The position numbers and the translations under genes are program-made. Positions 42,901 to 47,204 of a stretch of DNA of 64,000 bases are shown here, in pieces. The notes under the pieces were generated by a model. The model worked only from the letters and a program-made list of their open reading frames with translations, had not been told where the DNA came from and searched no databases. Position 1 is the first letter of the stretch. Each line of letters opens with the position of its first letter. The stretch comes from Semisulcospira habei (lineage: Eukaryota > Mollusca > Gastropoda > Semisulcospiridae), in the NCBI GenBank assembly GCA_036245525.1, contig BTPG01000006.1:96790585-96854584 (forward strand), in the 5' to 3' direction.

Positions 42901-45257
42901 TCTTTTGTCAAAATACGGCTATTTTTCAATATTTCCTGAGCTCCTGTGACCCTTGACCTTTCCGAGGGATCAACCAAATTAGCATGCATAGAAACGTCTT
43001 ACCATCAGGTATCTTTGTACCAAGTTTGGGTTTGAAGTTGTGAATAGTATTTCAGAAAAAATTAATTATGTCAAAATATAGCTATTTCTGACATTTTCTG
43101 ATCCCCTGTGGCCTTGACCTTAGTGAGAGGTCACTCAAAATGGTATTTTTAGAAAGGTCTTGTCACAAATTATCCTTGGGCCAAGTTTGAAGAATCTGGC
43201 TGGAATAGTCTCCGAGAAAATGCCAACGTTAAAGTTTACCATGGACGACCACTGGCCCAAAACACTCACTTTTGCTTCGCATGTGAGCCAAAAATCTGAC
43301 CTGTGACCATTACTTTGCCACCACAGCACTTTTTCCTTACTTTGAGGCTTTTTAAAAATAATTTACCATGGTAATGTGGCATGACTGAAGACAGAAATTT
43401 ATACAACTACATGTACTTTATGAAAACATGTGATAACTTGTCAGAAGGTGTATAGTCGCTTATAACTGAATCGGTGAGGCGTGCCCGTTCGCGGTGTTTA
43501 ATACCGGTATTTGCTTAGTATTTAGCATGGAAATCATATTTTAGAGTGGTCTTAGTAACTGACATCAAGACAAATTCCAATGTTTTTGTTTTTTTTACAT
43601 GGAAACATATGGCAATAAACTTATCTTAAATCTTAACCCATTTCCATCAGAATACTCCGCCGCGCGTAGGCCTCCCTTTCCGACGGTATACTTGTCGACG
43701 CCTAGTTTAGGTGGTCCCCCTGTGTTACTCTGTGTACACGTAAACCCCTACTTCCCATGACATCACAGGTTAGTGCTCTAAACGTCATCGAAATATGTGT
43801 ACTTTTCCCAGTTCGACTGAGAATTTGCCGGAGGTTGTAAGCCTTTTTTACGCTAATTTTCACCGCGTGTTTAGAGTGAATACATCGAGCATGATGGCCG
43901 AGGAAGGTGAGAGAGAGGACGTAAGCGATAGAAGCGTTTTTGAATTAGATCCTGACGACAACATATTACGGGAAGATGAAGAGTTGGTGGAGATTCGAGA
44001 TGTACAAGTTTACGTCGAGTTGAGTGATTTAGTTCGCCAAATTTTCGGCGATAGTGGGAAAGACGATGATTTTGTTGGGTTTCAAGATGACAATTTTATT
44101 CCTTGCGTCAATAGAAAATGTGTAGTTTTCAAACCGCTTGATGGATTTCATTCATTCTTTTTTTATTAGGCAGAAAATAGAAGTGTGTATATTTTACAGG
44201 ATATATGCTGCAGTGATTTTGGATCCTTCTATTGAAATAATGTATTTGAACACAAGGTATGTGAACATTTTTGCAATACACTCACTTTTACACTAAAATA
44301 ATTTTTTCCTGTTTTCTTTTTCTCAGTTTATTTTTACATGGATAGCTAGTATATTCAATGCTGAATCTGCTGATATGCAACACTTAATGTTTTAGGGTGG
44401 GGTTGAGACTGTTGTAAGCCTTTTATACAACTACCACTCGTGCACTAAATTTTCATAAAAAAAACGGTCAGCTCTGAGCAGGCACTCTCTGTTAGGCCTC
44501 TTAGCTCACAGAGTGCCTGACTGGAAGTGTCTTCCAGATGGATATGGGTTAAGTAAGTTTGCATGCTCACACACCAAAACATGCACCCTAGTGTGATGTG
44601 CTGTACTTAGATGTGCACCAACATTGTGGAGCTCCTAAAGGAACAATCATCACTTTTTATAATTGCGTGCTCTGATCCGACATTTGAATGCTCTGGCTAG
44701 AAAACATTAAAGTAAAATGTGTGCAGGTAATGTAGAATCCCCTACGAGCAATAAATATTAGGTCGCCATCCACTAATGGTGCCATACTAACGGAGCTAGG
44801 ACAACTTTGAGTGCTTGAGAATGAGATGATATGAACTAAGGCTTTATGTTGAATCTGCTTACATTGTTTATGCAGGACATAGAACCTCCAGCAAGCTTTT
44901 CCCACATCTATAAAGACAAGATATTTATGTGCTATTTGGTGTCAATCTTTCGTGCTAAAACTAAAGGCAATAAACGTGTATCTGCAGGTATTTGTAATGG
45001 GCCAAAATCACAAACCACCATTTGAATAGGGAAGTTTTGCTAACTTACGTCCCATCTAAACCACGGACGGAATCCTCGGCATCTCTGTGATCCTCAAACT
45101 CCACAAAGGCAAAGCCTGGAGGATTGCGTGCCACCCACACATTACGCAGGTGACCATAGTAGCTGAATGCTCGCTCCAACTCCTTTTCTGAGGCATCTTG
45201 GGGCAAGTCACCCACATACACTTTTCCATCAGCGCTGGAACCGCGATATCTTGACAT
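3209..45257 (-). CDS. SRSF7: SR splicing factor SRSF7/9G8-like, four coding exons joined
   Basis: Nuclear pre-mRNA splicing and mRNA-export factor. The CDS joins 45257-45049, 24997-24797, 4140-4027 and 3284-3209: 600 bases, 199 residues plus stop. The sequence shows an N-terminal RRM (about residues 11-85, with RNP2 VYVGDL and RNP1-like GFAFVEF), a CCHC zinc knuckle ([14 protein letters not shown], about 112-125), then an arginine/serine-rich tail (about 135-190) ending HSDNN. An RRM, one CCHC knuckle and an RS tail in that order is specific to SRSF7 and its insect x16/Rbp1-like relatives; SRSF3 lacks the knuckle. The protein is shorter than vertebrate SRSF7 because the RS tail is reduced. 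All introns are GT-AG in phase 2, so the frame closes exactly. Introns of about 20.1, 20.7 and 0.74 kb are filled with transposons. Family knowledge: SRSF7 autoregulates through a poison exon; I could not locate one. The start follows MSRYR, the usual N-terminus of the family. Confidence 0.95.
3700..3830. repeat. CTCATGAG foldback repeat, copy 3 (partial)
   Basis: Starts with TTAACCCTTTTTCTGCCACT, matching the TTAACCCTTNCACTGCC edge of the copy at 23207, and contains GCACAGATCCTCATGAGC. The second hairpin arm is missing. It lies in SRSF7 intron 3. Confidence 0.5.
3848..3950 (-). pseudogene. decayed tandem copy of the 3' end of SRSF7 exon 3 plus its donor
   Basis: About 103 bases immediately 3' of exon 3 repeat the last 40 or so bases of that exon and about 60 bases of the following intron (plus-strand blocks 3953-4056 and 3848-3950). 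The copy keeps recognisable SPTRSxS codons and a GT at the donor position (AGTAGTTGAGG against AGCAGGTTAGAGG), but has several substitutions and an in-frame stop. It looks like an unequal-crossover duplication that was not kept as coding. Confidence 0.8.
4027..4140 (-). CDS. SRSF7: SRSF7 coding exon 3 (RS domain)
   Basis: The exon is 114 bases. It follows a TTGTGTGCAG acceptor and ends CGCAG before a GTTAGA donor. It encodes RS dipeptides ([15 protein letters not shown]), then [20 protein letters not shown]. The reading is fixed by its phase-2 junctions with exons 2 and 4. A decayed partial copy of its 3' end and donor lies directly downstream (3848-3950). Confidence 0.92.
4340..4755. repeat. 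CTCATGAG foldback repeat, copy 4
   Basis: Contains GCAAGAGACAAAGTTCTTAT, GAGCCCCTGCGGATGCAGG and CTCATGAGAATGTATG, with outer text matching copy 2 (CATGGGTGACTGCGAAAA and CAGGACTGAAGGCTGTC). It lies just inside SRSF7 intron 2. Confidence 0.55.
4756..5725. other. intronic stretch without recognised feature
   Basis: Part of SRSF7 intron 2. No open frame here resembles a known protein and I see no terminal repeats. Confidence 0.5.
5726..6330 (+). repeat. TGACCCTTGACCT-type array repeat, short copy
   Basis: Begins with the AACAAGAATGGCAAAACCC and GCTCACGTGCATGAC left module, followed by two to three units containing GACCCTTGACCTTT, CAAATTAGTATGCATAGGAA and GAAGTTGTGAATAGTATTTG. Units of this family recur throughout the window with a period of roughly 160-180 bases. 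Confidence 0.75.
6567..6600. repeat. short GC palindrome before an AAAATTTT stretch
   Basis: GGGGGGTCCGGGGGGCATGC is followed by its complement and then by AAAATTTTGAAAATTT. A related but longer GC-rich block is at 21040-21120 inside the hAT-like element, so this may be a remnant of the same kind of element. Confidence 0.5.
6789..6905. repeat. near-perfect 117-bp palindrome
   Basis: Two arms of about 58 bases with no spacer, centred near 6847 (ACAATTTATTAAATAAATTGT core), outer ends GAAGTACCCAACGG and CCGTTGGGTTCTTC, with only a handful of mismatches. A single-arm relative lies at 23535-23600. Cruciform-forming foldback element. Confidence 0.85.
7013..7083. repeat. (TA)n microsatellite, left flank of transposon A
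   Basis: Uninterrupted TA repeat that ends exactly where the terminal inverted repeat of transposon A begins. Confidence 0.95.
8556..8932 (-). mobile_element. (AATC)n-tailed SINE, full-length copy 1
   Basis: About 377 bases. Read on the minus strand it starts CCCCACCCGGGTCTGCCC and ends GACGTTAAGCAATGTACAAT with AATC repeats. It is flanked by a 13-base target duplication, GATGAAGCTGAGA, at 8543-8555 and 8933-8945. The TSD and simple tail indicate retrotransposition by a LINE. I see no clear tRNA A/B boxes in the head. Confidence 0.88.
9400..9788 (-). mobile_element. (AATC)n-tailed SINE, full-length copy 2
   Basis: Same sequence as copy 1, flanked by a 14-base duplication GAATCATCGATCCA at 9386-9399 and 9789-9802. 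It lies inside exon 3 of the transposon A gene, only about 0.85 kb from copy 1. Confidence 0.88.
11722..11839. repeat. (TA)n microsatellite shared by transposons A and B
   Basis: TA repeat with a few phase slips (TATTATATA) that separates the right end of A from the left end of B. Nothing else lies between them. Confidence 0.93.
12228..12710 (+). pseudogene. first-exon region of the transposon B gene
   Basis: ATG at 12228 opens [15 protein letters not shown], a lysine-rich nuclear-localisation-like start. The frame is then broken near 12290-12430 by GGAGGAGGGTTAGGCGTGGG and following text, which resembles the 5' part of an RTE-type LINE (from memory, low certainty). Acidic coding-like sequence resumes ([34 protein letters not shown]) and ends at a GTAAGG donor near 12700. 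Several stops and frame changes show it is dead. No catalytic motif is present. Confidence 0.45.
13970..14646 (+). repeat. two-copy tandem duplication inside transposon B
   Basis: A unit of about 340 bases is repeated: GCATCACTACATTTA, TAAGTATGTTTTC, CTCGTTATACAAAACTATGC, CTTTTCTAGACTACAGA and GTTACATCAACTACC occur in the same order twice. Each unit carries GTTACATCAA in both orientations, and further copies lie at about 13860 and 14923. Confidence 0.8.
15190..15690 (+). pseudogene. hAT/ZNF862-like transposase N-terminal fragment
   Basis: The first part encodes a TTF/BED-like zinc finger ([19 protein letters not shown], then [20 protein letters not shown]). A 22-base perfect tandem duplication (15237-15258 and 15259-15280) shifts the frame in the middle of the finger. 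A second block at 15459-15660 reads [17 protein letters not shown] and continues to [15 protein letters not shown], which carries the DEST motif that holds the first catalytic aspartate in hAT-type proteins. Coding similarity ends in a (GT)n run at 15665-15686. The rest of the transposase is absent. Confidence 0.7.
15891..15977. repeat. (TA)n microsatellite, right flank of transposon B
   Basis: Starts immediately after the right terminus of B (CCC/TGTATATATA) and runs to 15977. Confidence 0.95.
16066..16459 (-). mobile_element. (AATC)n-tailed SINE, full-length copy 3
   Basis: About 394 bases with three to four AATC units. The 13-base target duplication CTGAACTGGAGAA is at 16053-16065 and 16460-16472. 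Nearly identical to copies 1 and 2. Confidence 0.9.
16473..16940. other. intronic stretch without recognised feature
   Basis: AT-rich; nothing recognisable on either strand. Confidence 0.4.
16941..17116. repeat. foldback repeat with GGCATCAGAACTGT ends
   Basis: TATCAGGCATCAGAACTGTT at the left is matched by ACAGTTCTGATGCCCGGGTA at the right. The interior also holds paired AAAATCTGAAAACGCCGA and AAAATCTGAAAATCGCCGA, so part of the unit is directly repeated. Confidence 0.55.
17117..18816. other. intronic stretch, short repeats only
   Basis: No coding gene recognised. TGTGACACATGTGTC-type palindromic motifs recur at about 17465 and 17588, with related ACACATGTGACC at about 17800. Around 18245-18300 GTAGCGGTTTGCCGGG occurs twice with a palindromic AACCGCTACAGCGGTT between. 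These look like pieces of unidentified mobile elements. Confidence 0.4.
18817..19497 (+). mobile_element. candidate solo LTR
   Basis: About 680 bases bounded by TGTTACG and CGTTACA, the short inverted ends expected of a gypsy-type LTR, with a TATAAAAG box at about 19358. I find no 5-base target duplication and no internal retrotransposon region beside it, so this stays tentative. Confidence 0.35.
19501..20798. mobile_element. TTAA-flanked non-autonomous TIR element
   Basis: TTAA at 19501-19504 and 20795-20798. Inside these the termini are GGGGAGACATGGTA and TACCGTGTCTCCCC (13 of 14 complementary). The interior is AT-rich, with a promoter-like block at about 20280-20560 and a short ATGGCGGCATTCG frame at about 20540. 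No transposase is recognised. TTAA targets are typical of the Kolobok and piggyBac superfamilies. It interrupts an array repeat that resumes immediately to the right. Confidence 0.7.
20799..20995 (+). repeat. TGACCCTTGACCT-type array repeat, fragment
   Basis: One unit with TGACCCTTGACCTTTTTGAT, then TACCAAGTTTGGGTTTGAAA, and GTATTTGAG edges, cut on the right by the hAT-like element. Confidence 0.78.
20996..22167 (-). mobile_element. hAT-like non-autonomous element
   Basis: Inverted termini ATGGGTGCAACT (20996) and AGTTGCACCCAT (to 22167), flanked by ATATTAC on both sides (an 8-base duplication if one mismatch is allowed, AATATTAC/GATATTAC), as expected for hAT. It is inserted within an array repeat whose halves lie directly outside. 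It holds a GC-rich block (21040-21120) and a minus-strand zinc-finger first exon (21914-21541). Confidence 0.72.
21541..21914 (-). pseudogene. BED/TTF-like zinc-finger exon of the hAT-like element
   Basis: The minus-strand frame starts at 21914 with [20 protein letters not shown], continues through [20 protein letters not shown] and [15 protein letters not shown] (C-x2-C of the finger), then loses frame. In another frame the text continues with a T/S-rich linker and [25 protein letters not shown] resembles the core of a PCNA-interacting (PIP) box, but the first glutamine is not in place. No RNase H-fold catalytic region follows. Confidence 0.6.
22168..22450 (+). repeat. array repeat, right-end module
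   Basis: Resumes after the hAT-like element with TTTCCTGATCCCCTATTATG, then GGTCACTCAGATTGGTATG, GGACGACAGCAGACGGACAA and CACTGGCCCAGAACATAAG, ending in GCACATAAGCCAAAAA. This is the terminal module seen at the right end of every long array copy. Confidence 0.75.
22451..23206. other. intronic stretch without recognised feature
   Basis: Nothing recognised. Confidence 0.4.
23207..23412. repeat. CTCATGAG foldback repeat, copy 5 with clear ends
   Basis: Inverted edges TAACCCTTCCACTGCC and GGCAGTGAAGGGGTTA bound a unit of about 200 bases containing AGATCCTCATGAGCCCCCGC. The second hairpin arm is shortened. This copy best defines the family's outer ends. Confidence 0.65.
23627..24519. mobile_element. 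pogo/Tc1-mariner-like non-autonomous element
   Basis: Ends CAGTGGAGTCCGCTTAACAC and, on the right, the complement of CAGTGGAGTCCAGTTAACAC, flanked by TA on both sides (23625-23626, 24520-24521). About nine copies of TTCGTGTTAA, in both orientations, cluster within 110 bases of each end. Interior about 0.65 kb without transposase. TA targets and CAG-type ends fit the pogo/Tigger group. Confidence 0.8.
24797..24997 (-). CDS. SRSF7: SRSF7 coding exon 2 (RRM end and CCHC zinc knuckle)
   Basis: The exon is 201 bases. It begins after TTTTTTCCAG and ends CGCAG before a GTTTGT donor. It completes the RRM ([14 protein letters not shown]), then an RG/P-rich linker, the CCHC knuckle [14 protein letters not shown] and a basic stretch leading into the RS tail. 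Its first base completes the threonine codon split with exon 1. It lies 0.28 kb from the pogo-like element and 0.11 kb from a repeat-array fragment. Confidence 0.94.
25107..25331 (+). repeat. array repeat, left-end module, cut by the DIRS element
   Basis: Starts AACAAGAAAGGCAAAGCC and ATTATGGCTCACGTATATG, includes a poly-C run and TGACCCTTGACCTTTGCGAT, and stops at GTCAACTAAATTA. The expected continuation (GCATGCATA...AAGGTCTTATCATCAGC) is found only at 39940 onward. Confidence 0.85.
25495..25590 (+). repeat. DIRS terminal/internal complementary repeat, left
   Basis: TTCTTACTCATTTCCTGTAT and the next bases are the complement of 39290-39325, and AAGTGCACTTGAGAAACACG with the following bases are the complement of 39497-39533. 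One left block matching two separate right blocks is the expected DIRS internal-complementary-region relation. Confidence 0.65.
25722..27893. mobile_element. TIR element inserted in the DIRS 5' part
   Basis: TAGGTAGGTCCACCCC at 25722 is mirrored by GGATGGACCTACCTA ending near 27891. The 2.17-kb interior has no recognised transposase; a basic minus-strand frame at 27154-27396 ([16 protein letters not shown]) may be a leader fragment. Target duplication not clear. Confidence 0.45.
27970..29130 (+). pseudogene. degenerate DIRS gag-like region
   Basis: Frameshifted coding text: [52 protein letters not shown]; then [15 protein letters not shown] and [15 protein letters not shown]; and a final block with [15 protein letters not shown]. 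The KAA-rich segment followed by a basic tail, placed directly upstream of the DIRS reverse transcriptase, fits DIRS ORF1. No single frame is open. Assignment rests on position and weak resemblance. Confidence 0.5.
28651..28870 (+). repeat. local duplication in the gag remnant
   Basis: CGCAAAATTGCCGGCATCTG, GCACGTGGCAATGACCTC, TGGCACAGATTTTGGGAA and AACAGACAAA occur twice in the same order, the first copy carrying a poly-C expansion (28737-28755). Confidence 0.7.
29371..31840 (+). mobile_element. RTE-type LINE, 5'-truncated, (TGA)n tail
   Basis: Starts abruptly inside the endonuclease coding region, ends with a long open frame and a (GAT/TGA)n tail at 31818-31840. The tail and 5' truncation are hallmarks of target-primed reverse transcription. 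A CATAT duplication flanks the LINE plus the TIR element D that sits at its tail. Confidence 0.85.
29373..31820 (+). CDS. LINE endonuclease (partial)-reverse transcriptase
   Basis: 815 codons open without any frameshift; no genuine start because the 5' end is truncated. The first ~90 residues are the end of an apurinic-type endonuclease (SDHNLVLTS). The reverse transcriptase follows, with conserved blocks [71 protein letters not shown], the catalytic [12 protein letters not shown], and [12 protein letters not shown]. The C-terminus has the [19 protein letters not shown] block common to RTE-like LINEs often annotated as craniofacial development protein 2-like. In the host the function would be self-mobilisation. 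The unbroken frame suggests a fairly young insertion, yet it sits inside one element and abuts another. Confidence 0.88.
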   Translation, partial: PAGKFGLGETNDRGLRLLEFAESHRLTVANTLHPHKKSRTVTWQSPGGLVHNQIDFILLPRRFKSSVNKAQTRSFPGADIGSDHNLVLTSLKLKLALKRDSKNPRIRFDLQKLKDPEVEELFQAQVGGRFAALATLDCDVDTLAGNIKEVLLSTAEEVLGKQRKRKQPWVTDDILDLCDERRAWKKKRGQNLTSANKYRLVNKKIRKRMKEAKEDWIEDQCCSVEEGMANGNSKKAYETLRTLTKTQQRTATVIEDSSGQLLTENTAVLNRWTEYCRDLYNYKAEPDTSILQNNQAGARKAEDLPVLAEEVEAAVRGLKGGKSPGVDNVPAELLKHGGEVTTKVLTTLCQKIWEQKKWPVEWTQSLVIPLPKKGNLKQCQNYRTISLISHPSKVMLRIILNRLKTFAEELLAEEQAGFRVGRSTVEQIFNCRVLIEKHLQHQRELYHNFIDFRKAFDRVWHDGLWQVMRSFNIEEGLIQMIEALYKNACSAVLLNNQSGEFFRTTIGVRQGCLLSPVLFNIFLEKIMQETLHDHHTSISIGGRSLCNLRFADDIDLMAGSNSELQNLTDKLSSSAGSYGMEISTDKSKVMINTTSDSSSNIHMNGQKLEEVNSFKYLGATLSKDGSCIAEIRIRIGTATSAMARLDRIWRSNSISFTIKYRLYKSLIVSILLYGCETWTLLADSEKKIQAFENKCLRKLLRISYREHKTNEYVRSIVTSLVGPHEPLLATVKRRKLAWFGHVTRHNTLSKTILQGTLEGSRRRGRQRKSWVANIKEWTELEMSDLLATAQNRTQWRALSVAAALQSPQRPVRARD
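32690..33109 (-). pseudogene. element C transposase, exon 2 (Mutator-like N-terminal domain)
   Basis: Acceptor GTTCATTTCAG at 33110. The frame reads [19 protein letters not shown], then [23 protein letters not shown], and [19 protein letters not shown]. The C-x2-C and the INRR ... NMPPP pattern match the all-beta Mutator-like transposase N-terminal family found in many invertebrate proteins (recognised from memory). It ends in a lysine/arginine-rich helix and then non-coding text. No DDE residues remain. Confidence 0.7.
33454..33865 (-). pseudogene. element C transposase, exon 1
   Basis: ATG at 33865 opens [20 protein letters not shown], a basic leader; a frameshift around 33740 follows. An acidic linker ([19 protein letters not shown]) leads to [20 protein letters not shown] and a KK/K donor (AAAAAG/GTGAGC). 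The C-x2-C pair is the first half of a zinc site completed in exon 2. A promoter-like CCAAT-bearing region lies just upstream (33990-34200). Confidence 0.65.
36571..37310 (+). pseudogene. DIRS reverse transcriptase (3' part; 5' part at 29100-29179)
   Basis: Several frames join into a DIRS-type [15 protein letters not shown] before the SINE; then [76 protein letters not shown] and [19 protein letters not shown]. The catalytic YIDD box is damaged: about 20 codons between the RKFT block and the box are missing in frame, leaving FNDNLLVG. Stops occur elsewhere. Inactive. Confidence 0.8.
37510..38010 (+). pseudogene. DIRS RNase H region
   Basis: [39 protein letters not shown] and [20 protein letters not shown] match the DIRS RNase H (aspartate of TDN, the AAHAPG..N..AD block). 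It then changes frame to [20 protein letters not shown] and [10 protein letters not shown], the usual spacer before the recombinase. Confidence 0.78.
38190..39236 (+). pseudogene. DIRS tyrosine recombinase
   Basis: N-terminal part: [20 protein letters not shown] and [13 protein letters not shown]. The C-terminal catalytic part is intact at 38904-39236: [18 protein letters not shown] carries the H-x-x-R pair, [15 protein letters not shown] carries the W/H position and the nucleophilic tyrosine. The middle, where the first catalytic arginine should be, is full of stops. The recombinase is the feature that distinguishes DIRS from LTR elements. Confidence 0.8.
39318..39622. repeat. large inverted repeat of the DIRS 3' region
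   Basis: About 95 bases at 39318-39412 are mirrored at 39528-39622 (AGTAAGAATTGTTAGCAATA against its complement, GTAAGGTGAAGCTGATTGCA, CCGGAACTAGTGCACTTG). A spacer of about 115 bases between them contains a small GAGCGCTGCGCTC hairpin. It belongs to the inverted-repeat and internal complementary apparatus of DIRS. Confidence 0.75.
39940..43295 (+). repeat. long TGACCCTTGACCT-type array, with a higher-order duplication
   Basis: More than fifteen units with a period near 162 bases in the best stretch (hexamer pairs at about 41217, 41379, 41541, 41703, 41869). Each unit reads roughly TTTCCTGAGCTCTTGTGACC, CTTGACCTTTCCGAGG, CAAATTAGTATGCATAGA, AGGTCTTACCATCAGGTATC, TGTACCAAATTTGGGTTTG and GAAGTTGTGAATAGTATTTG. 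A spacer (AAACAGACAATAAAACTGAA and neighbours) occurs at about 40790 and 42090, so a block of about 1.3 kb is itself duplicated. Ends in GCACGCGAGCC/GCATGTGAGCC modules. Confidence 0.88.
43633..44552 (+). mobile_element. piggyBac-like non-autonomous element E
   Basis: TTAA at both ends (43633-43636, 44549-44552) with inverted termini CCCATTTCCATCAG and CTGGATATGGG-type complement (CCCATATCCATCTG). A CAGGCACTCT hairpin lies near the right end. TTAA followed by CCC is the classic piggyBac end. It contains one acidic open frame (43891-44169) and no catalytic region. Confidence 0.7.
43891..44169 (+). CDS. acidic N-terminal piggyBac-type fragment
   Basis: 92 residues from the paired ATGs at 43891/43894: [39 protein letters not shown], then [20 protein letters not shown], ending in an aromatic tail. 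Highly acidic D/E-rich starts like this precede the DDE domain in piggyBac proteins, but here nothing follows within the element. Upstream in-frame ATG at 43795 is possible but lies in 5' flank-like sequence. Function unknown if expressed. Confidence 0.45.
   Translation: MMAEEGEREDVSDRSVFELDPDDNILREDEELVEIRDVQVYVELSDLVRQIFGDSGKDDDFVGFQDDNFIPCVNRKCVVFKPLDGFHSFFFY
44553..45040. other. intronic stretch without recognised feature
   Basis: Sequence between element E and SRSF7 exon 1. I see no gene or repeat edge here. Confidence 0.4.
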
Positions 45258-45262
45258 GTTGC
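45049..45262 (-). CDS. SRSF7: SRSF7 coding exon 1 (RRM)
   Basis: On the minus strand the exon starts after a pyrimidine-rich acceptor (tgtttttccag) with GCAAC before the ATG at 45257, and ends at 45049 before a GTAAGT donor. It encodes the first 69 codons plus two bases of the next, nearly the whole RRM up to RGLDG. Because an acceptor lies just 5' of the ATG, the exon is internal and the 5' leader starts in an upstream non-coding exon. Methionines further upstream in the same frame lie in intron sequence and are not the start. Confidence 0.93.
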
Positions 45263-45429
45263 CTGGAAAAACAGAAATAAGATTATACAGAACTACATGC
45301 ACTATACCGAATGTCAAACATTGACAAAATAACTGCACTGTGCAATTGTACAACCACCAGTAATGTGTAAAGTAATGGTGGCTGCCTGCACAAAGGAGTT
45401 CATATTACAAGTCAGACTCAGTGTATTAC

Positions 45430-46288
45430 AAGAAAGGCAAAGCCATTATGGGTCACGAGTATGACCGATTTATATGTGTGACCTTTGTGACAAGGGCTGG
45501 CTTCTGCAGCAGCAAAATCCATGTTTTCTGAAAATGTAAGCATTTTTCACAAAAATATCAACATCAACCCCGCATGACCCTTGACGTTTGTGACGAGTCT
45601 ACTAAATTAGTAGGCATAGGAAGGTCTCATCAGCTTTGTGCCAAATTTTGTTGAAAAATATGGCATTTTACACACATTTGCCAGCCTCTTGTGACCCTTG
45701 ACCTTTCCAAGGGATCATCCAAATTAGTATGCATACATAGGTCTTACCATCAGGTATCTCTGTATTAAATTTGGGTTTTAAGTTGTGAATAGTATTTGAG
45801 GACAAACATCTTTTGTCAAAATATGGCTATTTTTTACCTATTTTCTGAGCTCTCGTGACCCTTGACTTTTCTGAGGGATCAACCAAATTAGTGTACATAG
45901 AAAGGTCTTCCCATGAGGTATCTCTGTAGCAAGTTTGGGTTTAAAGTTGTGATTGATTGTACATTGCTTAACGTCCCAAAAGCAACAAGGCTTTCTCAGG
46001 ATGTGGTTTAAAGTTGTGAATAGTATTTGAGAAAAAAAAAAAAAAAACATCTTTTGTCAAAATATGGTTATTTCAAACCTATTTCCTGAGCCCTTGTGAC
46101 CCTTTACCTTTCCGAGGGGTCATCCAAATTAGTATGCATAGATAGGTCTTACCATCAGGTATCTCTGTAGCAAGTTTTGGTCTGTGTGAACAGTATTTTA
46201 GAAAAAAACATCTTTTGTTTTTATGGCTATTTTTCACCTATTTCCTGAGCTCTTGTGACCCTTGACCTTTCTGAGGAATCAACCAAAT
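45430..46288 (+). repeat. array repeat, copy upstream of SRSF7 exon 1
   Basis: Starts at AAGAAAGGCAAAGCCATTAT and GGGTCACGAGTATGACCG, continues with four to five units, and is interrupted at 45953-46005 by a SINE fragment and at 46288 by a ~425-base insertion. Confidence 0.83.
45953..46005 (-). mobile_element. (AATC)n-tailed SINE, short 5'-truncated copy 5
   Basis: Only the last ~53 bases of the SINE remain (GACGTTAAGCAATGTACAAT on the minus strand). Target duplication GTTTAAAGTTGTGA at 45939-45952 and 46006-46019. The 5' truncation with a TSD confirms reverse transcription from the AATC-tailed end. Confidence 0.88.
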
Positions 46289-46714
46289 ATGCTATTAGCT
46301 CACTGCTGCTGCCGCAAGATGGCGTAAACACAGTAGGGGCTAAACTTGGCATTGTCAGTGTTTTAGTTGATCCCTGTCCATGCACATTATCCTGGATCCT
46401 CGCGATATACTGCATGCCACAGGTATGTCGTGGTCTGTTAAATGGTTTTCATTTTTAATCATATATATCGCACAGTAGGATTAGTTAATGTGGTTTACTG
46501 CGCTTAGCATGTCCAGATCCAATTGTTTTCTATGTCATCCAATCGGAAACCGAGTTTAGGAGCAATAAACCTGCGGCCTGTAGTGTAGCGTGAGTACTGA
46601 AGCCTATGCACACGAACAGCTATCACCTAAGACACCGAGAATAGTGGCTTTTCCCCTTACGAGAGCAGTGACACTGCACGGCAGCTGGAGAAGCCAATTT
46701 CAGCTAAGTCGACC
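46289..46714. mobile_element. unidentified ~425-bp insertion in an array unit
   Basis: The array unit breaks at CAACCAAAT and resumes at ATTAGTATGCATAGAAAGG. The insert contains a short open frame ending at CACAG/GTATGT, a possible splice donor, but no TIR, tail or known family text. Confidence 0.5.
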
Positions 46715-47050
46715 ATTAGTATGCATAGAAAGGTCTTACCATCAGGTACCTTTGTACCAAGTTTGGGTTTGAAGTTGTGAATAGTATTTGAGAAAAAACA
46801 AATTTATGTCAAAATACACCTAATTTTAACATATTTCCTGATCCTCCGAGACCTTGACCTCTGTGAGAGGTCACTCAAATTGGTATGTTTAGAAAGGTCT
46901 TGCCACAAAGTATCCTTGGGCAGATTTTGAAGACTGTGGCTTGAATAGTCTCTGAGAAAATGCCAACGTTAAAGTTTACCACAGACGGCGGCGGATGGAC
47001 GACCACTGGCCCAAAACATACTCACTTTTGCTTTGCACATGAGCCAAACA
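46715..47050 (+). repeat. array repeat, right-end module
   Basis: Continues the interrupted unit, then the terminal module with GGTCACTCAAATTGGTATG, CCACAGACGGCGGCGGATGG and CACATGAGCCAAACA. Confidence 0.8.
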
Positions 47051-47204
47051 TTGGTTGCAAAAACACCTGTCCTGCATGAGTGACCTTCGGAACCAAGTTA
47101 CAACAAAAACTTTGCTCCGGTGGTCGCCTCCAGCAATAAGCATGGAATTGTTTAGGATGCCAAACTGCCCTTTACTGCTGCACAGAGCATGATGCAAACA
47201 AAAG

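Noticed and set aside
39940..43295. CRISPR-like array of regularly spaced repeats
   Set aside because: Units are about 160-180 bases with diverged full-length similarity, in eukaryotic intron sequence, with no short repeat/unique spacer pattern.
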